Numbered from the stretch's first letter, positions 34,981 through 44,567 are shown. The stretch: 64,000 nt of DNA from Falsibacillus pallidus (GCF_003350505.1 NZ_QQAY01000011.1:33046-97045), one strand, 5' to 3'. Numbers and translations are program-made. The notes: generated by a model from the letters alone, not told the origin.

Positions 34981-35742
34981 CTATCCTTGTGCTGTTGGGC
35001 GAACCACCAATTCACTGACGTCCACATCATTCGGTTGCTCAATTGCGAACGCAATAGCGTTAGCAATCGAGTAGGGGGATAGTCCGATGTTCTGGTAAGC
35101 TTCGAGTTTGGCTTTCATATCCGGGTCCTTTATGGCTTCGAGTGCATCGGATCGTGTGGATCCGGGTGTGCTTGTGAATCCGGGTGAAATGGTCGTTACG
35201 CGCAGTTTATCTCCGGCCTCTTGGCGCAGGCCCTCAGAAATCGCGCGTACGGCAAGCTTCGTGCCTGCATAAACCGACATATTAGGCAGAATGCGATAAG
35301 CTGCCGTAGAAGCAATATTAATAAAATGTCCGGAGCCCTGATCCCGAAAAGTGGGTAGTGCTGCTGCTATCCCATATAGGACTCCTTTAATATTGATGTC
35401 GATCATGGCTTCCCACTCTTCGATCCGCAAATCGTCAAGGGGAGACATGGGCATGAAACCGGCATTATTGACAAGAACATCAAGCTTGCCAAATTTCTCG
35501 AGTGCCAATTGGACAAGGCCTGACAGGTCCTTGGAATGTCTAACGTCAGCAGCTGCATAAGCTGCTTTGCCACCGGCCGTTTCAATGCGGTTTGCTAAAG
35601 CTTCAAGCCGATCCAATCGGCGCGCGCCAAGTACGATTTTTGCTCCTCTTTCCGCAAGCAGCATGGCCGTTGCTTCACCAATTCCGCTGCTAGCGCCGGT
35701 AATAACAATAACTTTATCTTTTATTCCAGACACACTCACCAC
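34981..35742 (-). CDS. SDR-family oxidoreductase
   Basis: The 253-residue protein is a classical short-chain dehydrogenase/reductase. It has the cofactor motif TGASSGIG (about 16-23), NNAG (about 92-95) and the catalytic serine and YAGTK tyrosine-lysine set (about 147-165). An arginine in GARRLDR suggests NADP(H). The substrate is unknown. It diverges from an AraC-type regulator that probably controls it. Confidence 0.93.
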   Translation of the reverse strand: MVSVSGIKDKVIVITGASSGIGEATAMLLAERGAKIVLGARRLDRLEALANRIETAGGKAAYAAADVRHSKDLSGLVQLALEKFGKLDVLVNNAGFMPMSPLDDLRIEEWEAMIDINIKGVLYGIAAALPTFRDQGSGHFINIASTAAYRILPNMSVYAGTKLAVRAISEGLRQEAGDKLRVTTISPGFTSTPGSTRSDALEAIKDPDMKAKLEAYQNIGLSPYSIANAIAFAIEQPNDVDVSELVVRPTAQG

Positions 35743-35898
35743 TTCTTTCTTGTAAATATTATTCTTACACGATTCATTATAAGAAAGGTGAGGATTTATC
35801 AGGTAGACTATTCATGCCCGTTTCTTGCCTAATCCCGCATGGATTAATATAATGACTTTATCTGATTTGATTTGGATAAAAGAGGTAGGTGCATAAAC

Positions 35899-36783
35899 TT
35901 GAAATCGCTCATTTCTGAACTAGCCTGGTATATTGACTGTCATACACGTAAGGATGGCGTACACAACACGGCAATTCCAGAGCTATATTTCAGACGTAAA
36001 TCACAGCCGTCTGAGCCAGTTTACAGCAACAGCCTCCCTTCCCTTTACTTCGTGGTCCAAGGTTCGAAAACGGTTGAATTGGCCAACGAAAGATATCATG
36101 TTGATCCAGGGTGTTATTTGGTCTCTTCCGTTCACCTGCCAGTAATCGGGCAAATCATTCAAGCATCAACAAGCCATCCGTACCTAAGCTTACAACTGAC
36201 CTTTCATCCGGATATTCTTCTCGATATTACGAGGACATCCAGCCCTTCGAAAAAGACTATGACTGACCGAGGAATCCTAACAAATCCGTCTACTTCAGAC
36301 TTGCTCAATGCAGTTTTACGCCTTGTGAAACTTCTGGAAACACCCTCAGATATTGAAGTGCTAGCTCCTCTAATAATTAAGGAGATATTTTACCGGGTCC
36401 TTCAAAGTGAGAAGGGAGAGCTGCTGAAGCAATATGCTATGATTGGAAGCTATGCCCATTGTATTTCTGAAGCGATAGAATGGATCAACCAAAATTATTC
36501 AGAACCTTTAGCCGTTGCGGAGTTGGCTAAAACGGTCAAGATGAGTCCGCGGACCTTGCACAAACATTTCAAAAAAGTAACGGCGATGAGCCCTTTGCAA
36601 TATCAAAAGGTGATTCGCCTGCAAACTGCACGACGGCTGCTCCTTACGGAAAATCTGGATGCGGCTAATGCAGGATTTCGAGTCGGGTATGAAAGTCCTT
36701 CCCAATTTAATCGAGAGTATGCTCGCTTATTTGGACGTCCTCCGATAAGAGATATCCATGATTTGCGTAATTCTTCCTTGTAA
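35899..36783 (+). CDS. AraC-family transcriptional regulator
   Basis: The roughly 294-residue protein has an AraC_N-type sensing domain (ELAWYIDCHTRKDGVHNTAIPELYFRR; SLYFVVQGSKTVELANERY; YLVSSVHLPVIGQI) and a C-terminal double helix-turn-helix (about 195-290) with ARRLLLTENLDAANAGFRVGYESPSQFNREYARLFGRPP. I favour the TTG at 35899 because AGAGGTAGGTG lies just upstream; an in-frame TTG at 35872 is the alternative. It is divergent from the SDR gene. Confidence 0.88.
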   Translation: MKSLISELAWYIDCHTRKDGVHNTAIPELYFRRKSQPSEPVYSNSLPSLYFVVQGSKTVELANERYHVDPGCYLVSSVHLPVIGQIIQASTSHPYLSLQLTFHPDILLDITRTSSPSKKTMTDRGILTNPSTSDLLNAVLRLVKLLETPSDIEVLAPLIIKEIFYRVLQSEKGELLKQYAMIGSYAHCISEAIEWINQNYSEPLAVAELAKTVKMSPRTLHKHFKKVTAMSPLQYQKVIRLQTARRLLLTENLDAANAGFRVGYESPSQFNREYARLFGRPPIRDIHDLRNSSL

Positions 36784-36855
36784 ACGATATCTGCTTGGGC
36801 AGTGGATGGATTTTTTTATTCCAACTTTACACTTTTTAAAAGAAAAGTTACAGAA

Positions 36856-36960
36856 AAAGAGTCAGTTCTAAATTTGAACTGGCTCTTTTTTTGTTTTAAT
36901 ATTCCCCTCGTTCCTTAGCAACCATATTGTGAAATTAGCTTCCCTTGATTAATTTCCATC
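36856..36960 (-). pseudogene. Second DUF2075 gene remnant
   Basis: A GAGTCAGTTC...GAACTGGCTC hairpin with T-run (36856-36892) is followed by TTTTAATA..CCTCG.TTCC..AGCAACCAT, matching the DUF2075 gene 3' end. TGTGAAATTAGCTTCCC then matches its interior at about 29832-29848. The intervening 650 bp are deleted. This copy lies at the end of the MFS gene. Confidence 0.55.
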
Positions 36961-38413
36961 ATGAAGTGTGTTCATCAACTTTTTTGAAAACAAGTTTTTG
37001 TTTTTGATTCCTAAGCATCCCTATAGTAAGCAACAGGGCCGCGATAAAGAATAGCGTATAGACCCGAAATCCGATGTCTGTTACATGGACAAGCGAATCT
37101 TTGGTTGTATCTCCATTAATGTGTGTTCCTAAAAATGCTTGTGATGCCACAGCGGGTGAAACGACTAAGTGAAGCAAAAGGAGGGTTACGGTTTGGCTGC
37201 CTACTCGGCCAATATTGTAGACGGTATAGAACATTCCTGATGCTGCTCCAGCGTGTTTGGAGGGAGCGGAGGATAATACCGTTTTGGCTAATGACGGCCA
37301 GGCGAATCCATTGGCTATAGAAATAATCAATAAGGGAATGATTACTTTAACAGCAGATAAATGGTTTCCGAGATTTCCTAGTAATAAAAGAGAAAAAGCG
37401 ATTAAGATCATCCCGACCATGAGTACCCGGATAGCCCCGAAGCTGTCTGCAAGCTTGCCTCCAAGGGGGCCCATGATAAGTTGAGGAAGCGATAGTGGAA
37501 CAAGTAATAATCCCGTCTCTAAAGGAGATAAGCCCTGTGCCCCTTGAAGATATAATGCAAGGAGAAGGGTAATGGAGAAATATCCTATACAATAGCTCAT
37601 CGTAATACCTAATCCCGTTGAATACAGTCTATGTGTAAATAATGAAAGATTAAAAAGTGGATCCCGCACCTTTAGCTCTGCCATAATAAATACACATCCC
37701 AATACAATGGCCGTTAAGAAAAGACCAATAGTACGCAGTGAGCTCCATCCCCATGATTGACCTTGGGATAATGCGAGTAAAAGAGCTGTGAGTGTAAGTC
37801 CGAAAGTAAAGACTCCTATCCAATCTGTCTTCCCTGACTGTTGAGCTTTCCATTCTTTCAAAACCACCCATCCCCCGATTAGAGCCAGGAGTCCAAATGG
37901 AGCAGAAACAAAAAACATGGAGCGCCATCCAAAGGAATTTATCAATGCTCCACCCGCGACTGGACCAATAATGGAGCCGATTACCCAAGATGTTGAGTTA
38001 ATGCCAATAGCGAGCCCTAATTGTTCTTTTGGGAAAGTTCTCATCAGGATAGGGGTGGCAGTTGCCAACGCAAACGCAGCACCAATACCTTGTATCAGCC
38101 GGAAGATAATCAGCATTGCTCCGGAAGTAGATGCCCCGCACAAGACAGTAGCAATTGTAAAAATGAAAAATCCCCATAGAAAAATGCGTTTTGTCCCTTT
38201 TATATCTGCCCATCTGCCTGCTGGAAGCAAGAGAATGGTGCTTGTAATCAAGTAAGAGGTAATGACCCACATCCCAGTTACAAGCTCAATGTGCAAATCG
38301 TTTATCAGCGAAGGAAGCCCAATCACCACAATCGTTGCATCGACATTTGTCACAAACGATACAAGTGTAACAACGGCGAGGACAGCCCATTTATTAAAAT
38401 AAATCCCTTTCAT
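36959..38413 (-). CDS. MFS drug/H+ antiporter (DHA2 type)
   Basis: The 484-residue protein has about 14 membrane helices and DHA2 (EmrB/QacA) signatures: LPSLINDLHIE after helix 1, WVITSYLITSTILLLPAGRWADIKGTKR (motif A) and RLIQGIGAAFALATATPIL (motif B). It would export toxic compounds with proton antiport. It is divergent from a LysR regulator across 123 bp. Confidence 0.9.
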   Translation of the reverse strand: MKGIYFNKWAVLAVVTLVSFVTNVDATIVVIGLPSLINDLHIELVTGMWVITSYLITSTILLLPAGRWADIKGTKRIFLWGFFIFTIATVLCGASTSGAMLIIFRLIQGIGAAFALATATPILMRTFPKEQLGLAIGINSTSWVIGSIIGPVAGGALINSFGWRSMFFVSAPFGLLALIGGWVVLKEWKAQQSGKTDWIGVFTFGLTLTALLLALSQGQSWGWSSLRTIGLFLTAIVLGCVFIMAELKVRDPLFNLSLFTHRLYSTGLGITMSYCIGYFSITLLLALYLQGAQGLSPLETGLLLVPLSLPQLIMGPLGGKLADSFGAIRVLMVGMILIAFSLLLLGNLGNHLSAVKVIIPLLIISIANGFAWPSLAKTVLSSAPSKHAGAASGMFYTVYNIGRVGSQTVTLLLLHLVVSPAVASQAFLGTHINGDTTKDSLVHVTDIGFRVYTLFFIAALLLTIGMLRNQKQKLVFKKVDEHTS

Positions 38414-38536
38414 CTCTAACTCCTCCTAAATGTAAAAATCTTGCTGACCTCAATGTACAGGAATTAAAGAATCAAGTAAAATGAATATAAATGATGTTTT
38501 GATTCGTTTTTAATGATATAAGAGAGGGGCATTACG

Positions 38537-39400
38537 ATGGAAAGTCAGGAACTTCGAATTTTTCAGGCCGTTGCAAAAGCGGGAAGTATTACAAAAGCAG
38601 CGCAAGTACTCGGATATGTTCAGTCAAACGTTACGGCAAGAATTCAACAGTTAGAATCCGAATTAAATAGACAGCTTTTTTATCGTCAACGGGGAATGGT
38701 GTTAACGCCTGACGGTGCGAAATTATTGCGCTATGCTGAGAAAATCACCCATTTGTTAGATGAAGCCCACATGGTTATGAATGATTCAGGGGAACCGGCT
38801 GGACCGCTGCTGCTTGGAGCTACTCATACTTCATCTGCTAACTATCTTCCTGCTATATTAGCGGAGTATTCGAAGCTATACCCTAAAGTAGAATTAGCGC
38901 TTACGACAGATTATTCAGATGTACTGGTAGAGAAGGTCCGCCGCTTCGAGCTTCATGGTGCATTTGTTAAAACAGAAAACTTGGATGATCATTTTGTACA
39001 GGAGATGGTGATGGAGGAGCAGCTCGTGCTAATCGCTTCCGCAGATGTAAAGCATGTTGAGGAAGTCTATCATAAACCCTTTCTTATGAATACAAAGGGC
39101 TGTCCGCATCGAGAACGACTGGAAGAATGGATGGGAAATAACGGAATAAACAAGATAAGATATTTAGAATTTAATAATCCAGACGCCATCATTCAAGGGG
39201 TCATTTCCGGCCTGGGGGCGTCATTCGTAGTAAAGTCCTCAATTCAAGAACTGGAGAAAGAAGGAAAGCTGCGTTCCTTTAACATCCCAGAAGAATATAG
39301 TTCCGCCAAAAAATTCTTTATCCGCCATAAAGACAGCGTAATGACCAGCACCATGTCAACGTTTATTGACTTGCTAAAAAAGTCGGTTCAGGGACAATAG
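38537..39400 (+). CDS. LysR-family transcriptional regulator
   Basis: The 287-residue protein has an N-terminal winged helix (MESQELRIFQAVAKAGSITKAAQVLGYVQSNVTARIQQLE) and a periplasmic-binding-like effector domain. It probably regulates the divergent MFS exporter. GAGAGGGG precedes the ATG. The stop codon TAG lies inside a GGGACAATAGGGACAGG palindromic repeat, so the last residues (QGQ) come from the repeat. Confidence 0.92.
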   Translation: MESQELRIFQAVAKAGSITKAAQVLGYVQSNVTARIQQLESELNRQLFYRQRGMVLTPDGAKLLRYAEKITHLLDEAHMVMNDSGEPAGPLLLGATHTSSANYLPAILAEYSKLYPKVELALTTDYSDVLVEKVRRFELHGAFVKTENLDDHFVQEMVMEEQLVLIASADVKHVEEVYHKPFLMNTKGCPHRERLEEWMGNNGINKIRYLEFNNPDAIIQGVISGLGASFVVKSSIQELEKEGKLRSFNIPEEYSSAKKFFIRHKDSVMTSTMSTFIDLLKKSVQGQ

Positions 39401-39418
39401 GGACAGGTTCCTTGTCCC
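39391..39418. repeat. REP-like GGGACAGGTTCCTTGTCCC palindrome
   Basis: GGGACA-N-GGGACAGGTTCCTTGTCCC at the 3' end of the LysR gene. It is the first of about a dozen copies that become dense after 50 kb. Confidence 0.8.
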
Positions 39419-39492
39419 GGTATTGGAACATGAAAAAGCATGAGACATTCCTCGTTCAATAAAATATTTCAAAGCGAAAAGTTACAGAAAAT

Positions 39493-39525
39493 GAGTCAGT
39501 TCTAAATTTGAACTGGCTCTCTTTT
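39493..39525 (+). terminator. GAGTCAGTTC hairpin terminator
   Basis: GAGTCAGTTC and GAACTGGCTC flank TAAATTT, followed by TCTTTTT. It matches the hairpins at 36856 and 46074, and the CGTTCTCGCTTTTGCGTCAAAATTCT that follows about 45 bp later also recurs after the 46074 copy. Confidence 0.65.
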
Positions 39526-39600
39526 TGGTTTGTAAAGGACCGTTTCTCTCCAGCCATCCCCGCCACGTTCTCGCTTTTGCGTCAAAATTCTAATAAAACT

Positions 39601-39652
39601 GGTGCCTGGCCCCTAGGGTGGTAATGCATTAACGTATTGGGGGTCAGGCACC
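39601..39652. repeat. GGTGCCTG hairpin repeat
   Basis: GGTGCCTGGCCCCTA pairs imperfectly with TGGGGGTCAGGCACC around AATGCATTAACG. It belongs to the same family as 28544 and 33354. Confidence 0.7.
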
Positions 39653-39734
39653 TTTGATAACAAGAAAAAATTTTTGAACAGGAATACCAAAAAATAGATG
39701 TTGAAAAGCGCTTACATTTCTTTTACACTTTAGA

Positions 39735-39764
39735 TAAATCGATTTACTAAACCGATTTATTAAA
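39735..39764 (+). promoter_or_regulatory. Tandem LacI-type operators
   Basis: TAAATCGATTTA (39735-39746, perfect palindrome) and TAAACCGATTTA (39748-39759) lie 13 bp apart, just upstream of the first gene of the KDG operon. The second recurs as its reverse complement TAAATCGGTTTA at 44652. Palindromes with a central CG are typical of LacI-family sites, and a LacI gene lies in this cluster. Confidence 0.65.
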
Positions 39765-39790
39765 TGTCTGGAAGAGAAAGGATCTTTAAA

Positions 39791-40552
39791 ATGCAAAACG
39801 TGATTGTCCCGTTAAATTCTTTTGACAGCTTCGAAGTGTTAGAGAATGGGCAAGCATCTTTTATAGAATTAATTGCAAAATCAGGTGCGTTCGGAGTAGA
39901 AATACGCCGGGAACTATTGTCGTCGTATGAACAAGAGTTGGAAAAGATAAAACAAGAAATTGACAGGTTTGGACTTTTTACCGTTTATTCCGCTCCCGTT
40001 GAATTATGGAGAGAGGATCATCAATTCAATGAAGCCGCGATTAGACAAGTGTATCAGGAGGGCGAAATCCTTGGAGCAAAGTGGTTAAAGGTCTCCCTTG
40101 GACATTATAAAAAGGCAGAGTCAAATCTTGGGGAACTAATTCCTTTTTTGAATAAGCAAAAAGATATCCAATTGCTTGTCGAAAATGACCAGACCCTTCA
40201 CAGTGGTAATATCAAATCGTTAAAAACCTTTTTTGAAAGCGCTAACGAAGAGGGGGTTCCGGTTAAAATGACGTTCGACGCCGGGAACTGGTTTTATTCA
40301 AAAGAGGATCCAAATGCAGCTTTAGAGGAGCTCTCACCCTATGTTATCTATCTTCATTTGAAGCAGGTGGAAAAAGGGCCGATTACAGTGCCGCTGCAGA
40401 AGAACGGGGACCATAGCTGGAAAACAATCATGCGCCAGCTTTCACCTGAAATGATAAAAGCATTGGAATTCCCGATTGAGCCAAAAGAGAAAGTGACGGA
40501 ATATATTCGTTTGCTAACGGATGTACTACTGGAAAGCGAGGCTAAGTCATGA
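39791..40552 (+). CDS. Xylose isomerase-like TIM-barrel epimerase
   Basis: The 253-residue protein is of the sugar phosphate isomerase/epimerase (AP endonuclease 2) superfamily. It has FGVEIRREL, the metal-binding block QLLVENDQTLHS with glutamate, FDAGNW and YLHLKQVE. The ATG at 39791 follows AGAAAGGA; an in-frame ATG at 39764 lies within the operator region. The stop overlaps the kinase start by 4 nt, so it is part of the KDG operon and may prepare the sugar acid for it. The exact substrate is unknown. Confidence 0.82.
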   Translation: MQNVIVPLNSFDSFEVLENGQASFIELIAKSGAFGVEIRRELLSSYEQELEKIKQEIDRFGLFTVYSAPVELWREDHQFNEAAIRQVYQEGEILGAKWLKVSLGHYKKAESNLGELIPFLNKQKDIQLLVENDQTLHSGNIKSLKTFFESANEEGVPVKMTFDAGNWFYSKEDPNAALEELSPYVIYLHLKQVEKGPITVPLQKNGDHSWKTIMRQLSPEMIKALEFPIEPKEKVTEYIRLLTDVLLESEAKS

Positions 40553-41511
40553 AACAGTTGGACGTAATAACCTTTGGAGAAGCGATGGCGATGTTTATGG
40601 CGGATCAGCCGGGGGCTTTACATGATGCAAGACAGTTTACCATGGAGCTTGCAGGTGCAGAGACCAACGTCGCCATCGGACTGGCAAGATTGGGTCTTGA
40701 AGCAGGCTGGGTCAGCAAAATAGGCAATGATGCCTTTGGCAGATTCATTATGGAGAGGCTGAAGAATGAAAAGGTTGACATCGAGCGGGTATTAACCGAT
40801 AAACAACATCCTACCGGGTTTCAATTGAAATCGAAGGTGACAGAAGGGGATCCGGAGGTACAATATTTCCGGAAAGGCTCTGCTGCAAGCCATCTCCAAG
40901 TTAGTGATTTTAATGAAGAATATTTTCTTTCCGCCCGGCACATGCATCTGACTGGGATCCCCTTGGCGATATCGGAACAGGCAAGAACTTTTGCAAAGCA
41001 CGCTTTGGCGTTCATGAAGGAACACGGCCGGACCGTCTCCTTTGATCCGAACCTAAGGCCGTCGCTGTGGTCATCACGGGAAGAAATGGTCAAAGAAATG
41101 AATGCGGCTGCTTTCCAGGCAGATTATGTGCTGCCGGGAATTGAAGAGGGTGAAATCTTAACAGGTTTTAAACACCCGCGCGATATTGCTTCTTTTTATC
41201 TGGATAAGGGTGTAGAGCTTGTTGTCATCAAGCTTGGTGAAGAAGGGGCATTTTATAAAACAGCAGCAATGGAGGAAACAGTCCCGGGTTTCAAGGTACA
41301 AGAAGTAGTGGATACCGTTGGTGCCGGTGATGGTTTTGCCGTAGGTGTGATTAGTGGCTTGCTTGAGCGGCAATCCATTCGGGAAGCGGTTTTACGAGGA
41401 AATGCAATTGGTTCATTGGCTGTCCAAAGTCCTGGGGATAACGACGGCTATCCAACCCAGCTGCAACTGGACAACTATATAAAAAACTATTTACAGGGAG
41501 TGAAATGTTGA
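40549..41511 (+). CDS. kdgK: 2-dehydro-3-deoxygluconokinase
   Basis: This PfkB-family kinase phosphorylates 2-keto-3-deoxygluconate to KDPG. The 320 residues show the N-terminal FGEAMAMFMADQPG, AGAETNVAIGLARLG and the C-terminal anion hole VDTVGAGDGFAVGVISGLL with the catalytic aspartate. It overlaps the epimerase gene (ATGA) and is followed by its transporter, with KDPG aldolase next. Confidence 0.9.
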   Translation: MKQLDVITFGEAMAMFMADQPGALHDARQFTMELAGAETNVAIGLARLGLEAGWVSKIGNDAFGRFIMERLKNEKVDIERVLTDKQHPTGFQLKSKVTEGDPEVQYFRKGSAASHLQVSDFNEEYFLSARHMHLTGIPLAISEQARTFAKHALAFMKEHGRTVSFDPNLRPSLWSSREEMVKEMNAAAFQADYVLPGIEEGEILTGFKHPRDIASFYLDKGVELVVIKLGEEGAFYKTAAMEETVPGFKVQEVVDTVGAGDGFAVGVISGLLERQSIREAVLRGNAIGSLAVQSPGDNDGYPTQLQLDNYIKNYLQGVKC

Positions 41512-42794
41512 TGAAACAAACAATCGCAAAACAAAGATGGTTTTACTTAATTCCAATTGCCTTTATCACTTACAGTCTTGCGTATCTTGACCGGGCCAAT
41601 TATGGCTTCGGTGCTGCCGCAGGCTTGGCGAAGGACTTGAACATTACGTCAGGTACTTCGTCCTTGCTGGGTTCGCTATTCTTCTTGGGATATTTCTTTT
41701 TCCAGGTTCCCGGAGCCCATTATGCGGAAAAAAAGAGCGCGAAGAAACTGATTTTCTGGTCATTGATTTTATGGGGGGCATTAGCATCCTGCACCGGTCT
41801 TATTAGCAATGTCAAACTTTTATTTGTTATTCGTTTTGCTTTGGGGGTTGTTGAAAGCGCTGTTATGCCGTCAATGCTAGTGTTCTTAAGCCATTGGTTT
41901 ACAAAGGCCGAGAGGTCCCGTGCCAATACCTTCCTGATTTTGGGGAACCCGGCAACTGTCTTATGGATGTCGATTGTTTCCGGTTATCTGTTAAATGCTT
42001 TTAACTGGAGATGGATGTTTATTCTCGAAGGAATCCCGGCGATTATTTGGGCTTTCTTATGGTGGAAATTGGTTCAAGATAAACCAAAAGATGCAAACTG
42101 GTTATCCGAACAAGAAAAAATCGATTTGGAACAACAATTGCAAAAAGAGCAGGAAGGTATCAAGCCTGTTAAAAACTATGGCGAAGCATTCCGTTCAAAA
42201 CCGGTTATTTTGCTGAGCATCCAGTATGCGTTATGGAGCATTGGTGTTTATGGATTTGTTATGTGGCTTCCATCTATTATTAAAACAGCCCCGAATATGG
42301 GGATTGTCGAAACCGGCTGGCTGTCATCTGTACCATATATCCTATCAGTCGTTTTAATGTTGGTCGCTTCTTATTTCTCTGATAAAACATTAAACCGTAA
42401 TGCCTTTGTTTGGCCGTTCTTGCTGATTGGCGCGGTTGCCTTTTATGTCTCTTATGCCATTGGTACGGATCATTTCTGGATTTCATTTGTCTTGTTAGTG
42501 ATTGCCGGCGGTGCGATGTATGCTCCGTATGGTCCATTCTTTGCCATTATTCCTGAAATCCTGCCGCGCAATGTTGCCGGCGGCGCGATGGCCTTGATTA
42601 ATAGTATGGGTGCATTGGGATCATTTGTTGGTTCATATGTAGTTGGTTACTTGAATGGGGCAACAGGAGGATTTTCTGCGTCATACATCTTTATGGCCGG
42701 TTCCCTATTCTTATCTGCAATCCTGACAGTTTGGGCGGTAAACGCAGCAAAAAAGCAAGGTAAAGATAATATGGATAAAAAAGTAAGTGCATAA
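41511..42794 (+). CDS. MFS sugar-acid carrier
   Basis: The roughly 427-residue protein is an MFS permease of the anion:cation symporter (hexuronate/glucarate/galactonate) type. It has LAYLDRANYGFGAAAG after helix 1, FLGYFFFQVPGAHYAEKKSAKKLIFW and WFTKAERSRAN. It has about 12 helices. It probably imports the hexonate or hexuronate handled by this operon. I place the start at 41511, overlapping the kdgK stop; ATG 41505 is also possible. Confidence 0.88.
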   Translation: MKQTIAKQRWFYLIPIAFITYSLAYLDRANYGFGAAAGLAKDLNITSGTSSLLGSLFFLGYFFFQVPGAHYAEKKSAKKLIFWSLILWGALASCTGLISNVKLLFVIRFALGVVESAVMPSMLVFLSHWFTKAERSRANTFLILGNPATVLWMSIVSGYLLNAFNWRWMFILEGIPAIIWAFLWWKLVQDKPKDANWLSEQEKIDLEQQLQKEQEGIKPVKNYGEAFRSKPVILLSIQYALWSIGVYGFVMWLPSIIKTAPNMGIVETGWLSSVPYILSVVLMLVASYFSDKTLNRNAFVWPFLLIGAVAFYVSYAIGTDHFWISFVLLVIAGGAMYAPYGPFFAIIPEILPRNVAGGAMALINSMGALGSFVGSYVVGYLNGATGGFSASYIFMAGSLFLSAILTVWAVNAAKKQGKDNMDKKVSA

Positions 42795-42809
42795 AAACCG
42801 TTCAACAGC

Positions 42810-42842
42810 TTTAGAGTTTATCTCTAAGGCTGTTGGCTGTTA
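42810..42842 (+). other. Intercistronic hairpin
   Basis: CAACAGCTTTAGAG pairs with CTCTAAGGCTGTTG (14 bp with one G-T) around TTTAT. No T-run follows, so it is more likely an mRNA-stabilising or processing element between the carrier and aldolase genes. Confidence 0.6.
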
Positions 42843-42859
42843 AAGGGAGAGTAGATTTC

Positions 42860-43495
42860 ATGAGTGTTGAAGAAATCAAAAGAAGAGCAGTGGTTGCCGT
42901 CTTGCGCGGCACTTCCTTGGAGTCAATTATTCCAATAGGAGAAGCGTTGAAGGAAGGCGGAGTCACGGCTCTTGAAATTACGATGGAAACGCCAAAGGCG
43001 CTGGCGATCATTGAAAAAGCAGCCGATGTGTTTGGGGATGGGCTTTTGGTGGGAGCAGGAACCGTGCTAGATCCGGAAACAGCAAGAGCAGCGATTATGG
43101 CGGGTTCCCGCTTTATTTTTTCCCCGACGGTCAATGTCGAAACCATCCGCATGACAAAACGCTACGGGGTGATCAGTGTTCCAGGTGCGTTCACACCCAC
43201 GGAAATTTTGAACGCTTATGAACATGGGGCTGATGTTATTAAAGTATTTCCAGCAGGAAGTTTCGGACCCGGCTATTTCAAAAATATCGCCGGTCCGCTG
43301 CCGCAGATTCCGCTGATGCCCACAGGAGGCATCAACCTGGAGAATGCCAAGGATTATCTGAAAGCAGGTGCGGTTGCAGTTGGAGTCGGCACTTCCTTGG
43401 TCGATCCCAAAAGGGCTTTGACAGAGGCTTATTTGGCCGAAGTTACCCTAAAGGCAAGAAGGCTGATGGAAGAGGTTCGGTTAGCCAGGGGATGA
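42860..43495 (+). CDS. kdgA: KDPG/KHG aldolase
   Basis: The aldolase splits 2-keto-3-deoxy-6-phosphogluconate into pyruvate and glyceraldehyde-3-phosphate. The 211-residue protein has VVAVLRG at the N-terminus, ALEITMETPKA with the catalytic glutamate, GAGTVLD, FSPTVN and the Schiff-base lysine in DVIKVFPAG. I choose ATG 42860 after AAAGGGAGAG. It is the last gene of the KDG operon. Confidence 0.92.
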   Translation: MSVEEIKRRAVVAVLRGTSLESIIPIGEALKEGGVTALEITMETPKALAIIEKAADVFGDGLLVGAGTVLDPETARAAIMAGSRFIFSPTVNVETIRMTKRYGVISVPGAFTPTEILNAYEHGADVIKVFPAGSFGPGYFKNIAGPLPQIPLMPTGGINLENAKDYLKAGAVAVGVGTSLVDPKRALTEAYLAEVTLKARRLMEEVRLARG

Positions 43496-43589
43496 GCGGA
43501 TCGTCCTTTTCTTTTTTTCTTTAACTGGAAATACAACCAATTTACCGCTAAAATGAAGTCATTGAAGCAAGGTGAAAGAGGAAGATAGT

Positions 43590-44567
43590 ATGGAAAAAGT
43601 GACAATGGCCGATGTAGCGAGAGAAGCGGGAGTATCCAAAAGTACGGTTTCTCAATTTTTAAATAAACGGTATGAATACATGGGGGAAAAAACAAAGCTC
43701 AAGATTGAAGCAGCGATTGAGCGGCTCGGTTATCAACCCAATTTTATCGCAAGGAGTTTGAAGCAAAAGAGGACCTCCATGGTGGGCATTATCGTGGCGA
43801 ATATTATGCACTATTTATCAACAGAAATCAGCCGCGCGATTGAGGACTTCTGTCAAGACCATGACCTGCATGCGATTGTTTGCAATGCTGATGATGATCC
43901 GGAGAAGGAGAAGCGCTATATCGAAATGCTGCGGGCAAAACAGGTTGATGGGCTGATTATTTTTCCAACGGAACTAAATACGGAATTATATGCAGGAATG
44001 ATTAAGGAAGGTTATCCGGTGGTGTTTGTCGACCGCAAAGTGGAGATGTTGGACGCCTTTTCGGTGGTGACGGACAATAGGGAATCCACTTATAAGGCGA
44101 TTCAGAGCTTTATTGCAAATGGCCACCGCCATATTGCATTTGCCGTTCAGCCGCTTATCGTCAGTACGCGAAAAGAACGTCTGGAGGGCTATAAAAATGC
44201 GATGGTGGAAGCTGGCCTGCCAATCCGGCCTGAGTTTATTATCGAATCAAGCATTGGCGAGATGAAAAGGAAATTGGAGGAACTCTTTTCCTTGGAGGAT
44301 CCGCCGACTGCTCTGTTTGCCGGAAATGACCGGGTATTTTTGACCGTGGTCGAATTTCTGAAGGGTAAGGGACTGAAGATTGGTCAAGATGTTGATTTGA
44401 TTGTCTTTGATAATATTCCATTTGCGAATTTGATGGATAAGCCCATCTCCTTTATTATGCAGCCGGCCACGGAAATGGGAATGAAGGCAGCGGAATTGTT
44501 ATTTGACCAAATCAATAAAGTAGAGAAGGAGCCTCAAAAGTTTATCTTTCCGAGCGAGATGGTGTAG
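43590..44567 (+). CDS. LacI-family repressor of KDG genes
   Basis: The 325-residue protein has a LacI helix-turn-helix and hinge (TMADVAREAGVSKSTVSQFLN, then IARSLKQKRTSMVGIIVAN) and a periplasmic-binding-like core. It is of the KdgR/CcpA-related type. GAGGAAG precedes ATG 43590. It sits between two operons that share its likely operator TAAACCGATTTA. Confidence 0.9.
   Translation: MEKVTMADVAREAGVSKSTVSQFLNKRYEYMGEKTKLKIEAAIERLGYQPNFIARSLKQKRTSMVGIIVANIMHYLSTEISRAIEDFCQDHDLHAIVCNADDDPEKEKRYIEMLRAKQVDGLIIFPTELNTELYAGMIKEGYPVVFVDRKVEMLDAFSVVTDNRESTYKAIQSFIANGHRHIAFAVQPLIVSTRKERLEGYKNAMVEAGLPIRPEFIIESSIGEMKRKLEELFSLEDPPTALFAGNDRVFLTVVEFLKGKGLKIGQDVDLIVFDNIPFANLMDKPISFIMQPATEMGMKAAELLFDQINKVEKEPQKFIFPSEMV

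Noticed and set aside
42810..42842. Intrinsic terminator inside the KDG operon
   Set aside because: The 14-bp hairpin lacks a T-run, so it is better seen as an mRNA-stability or processing element.
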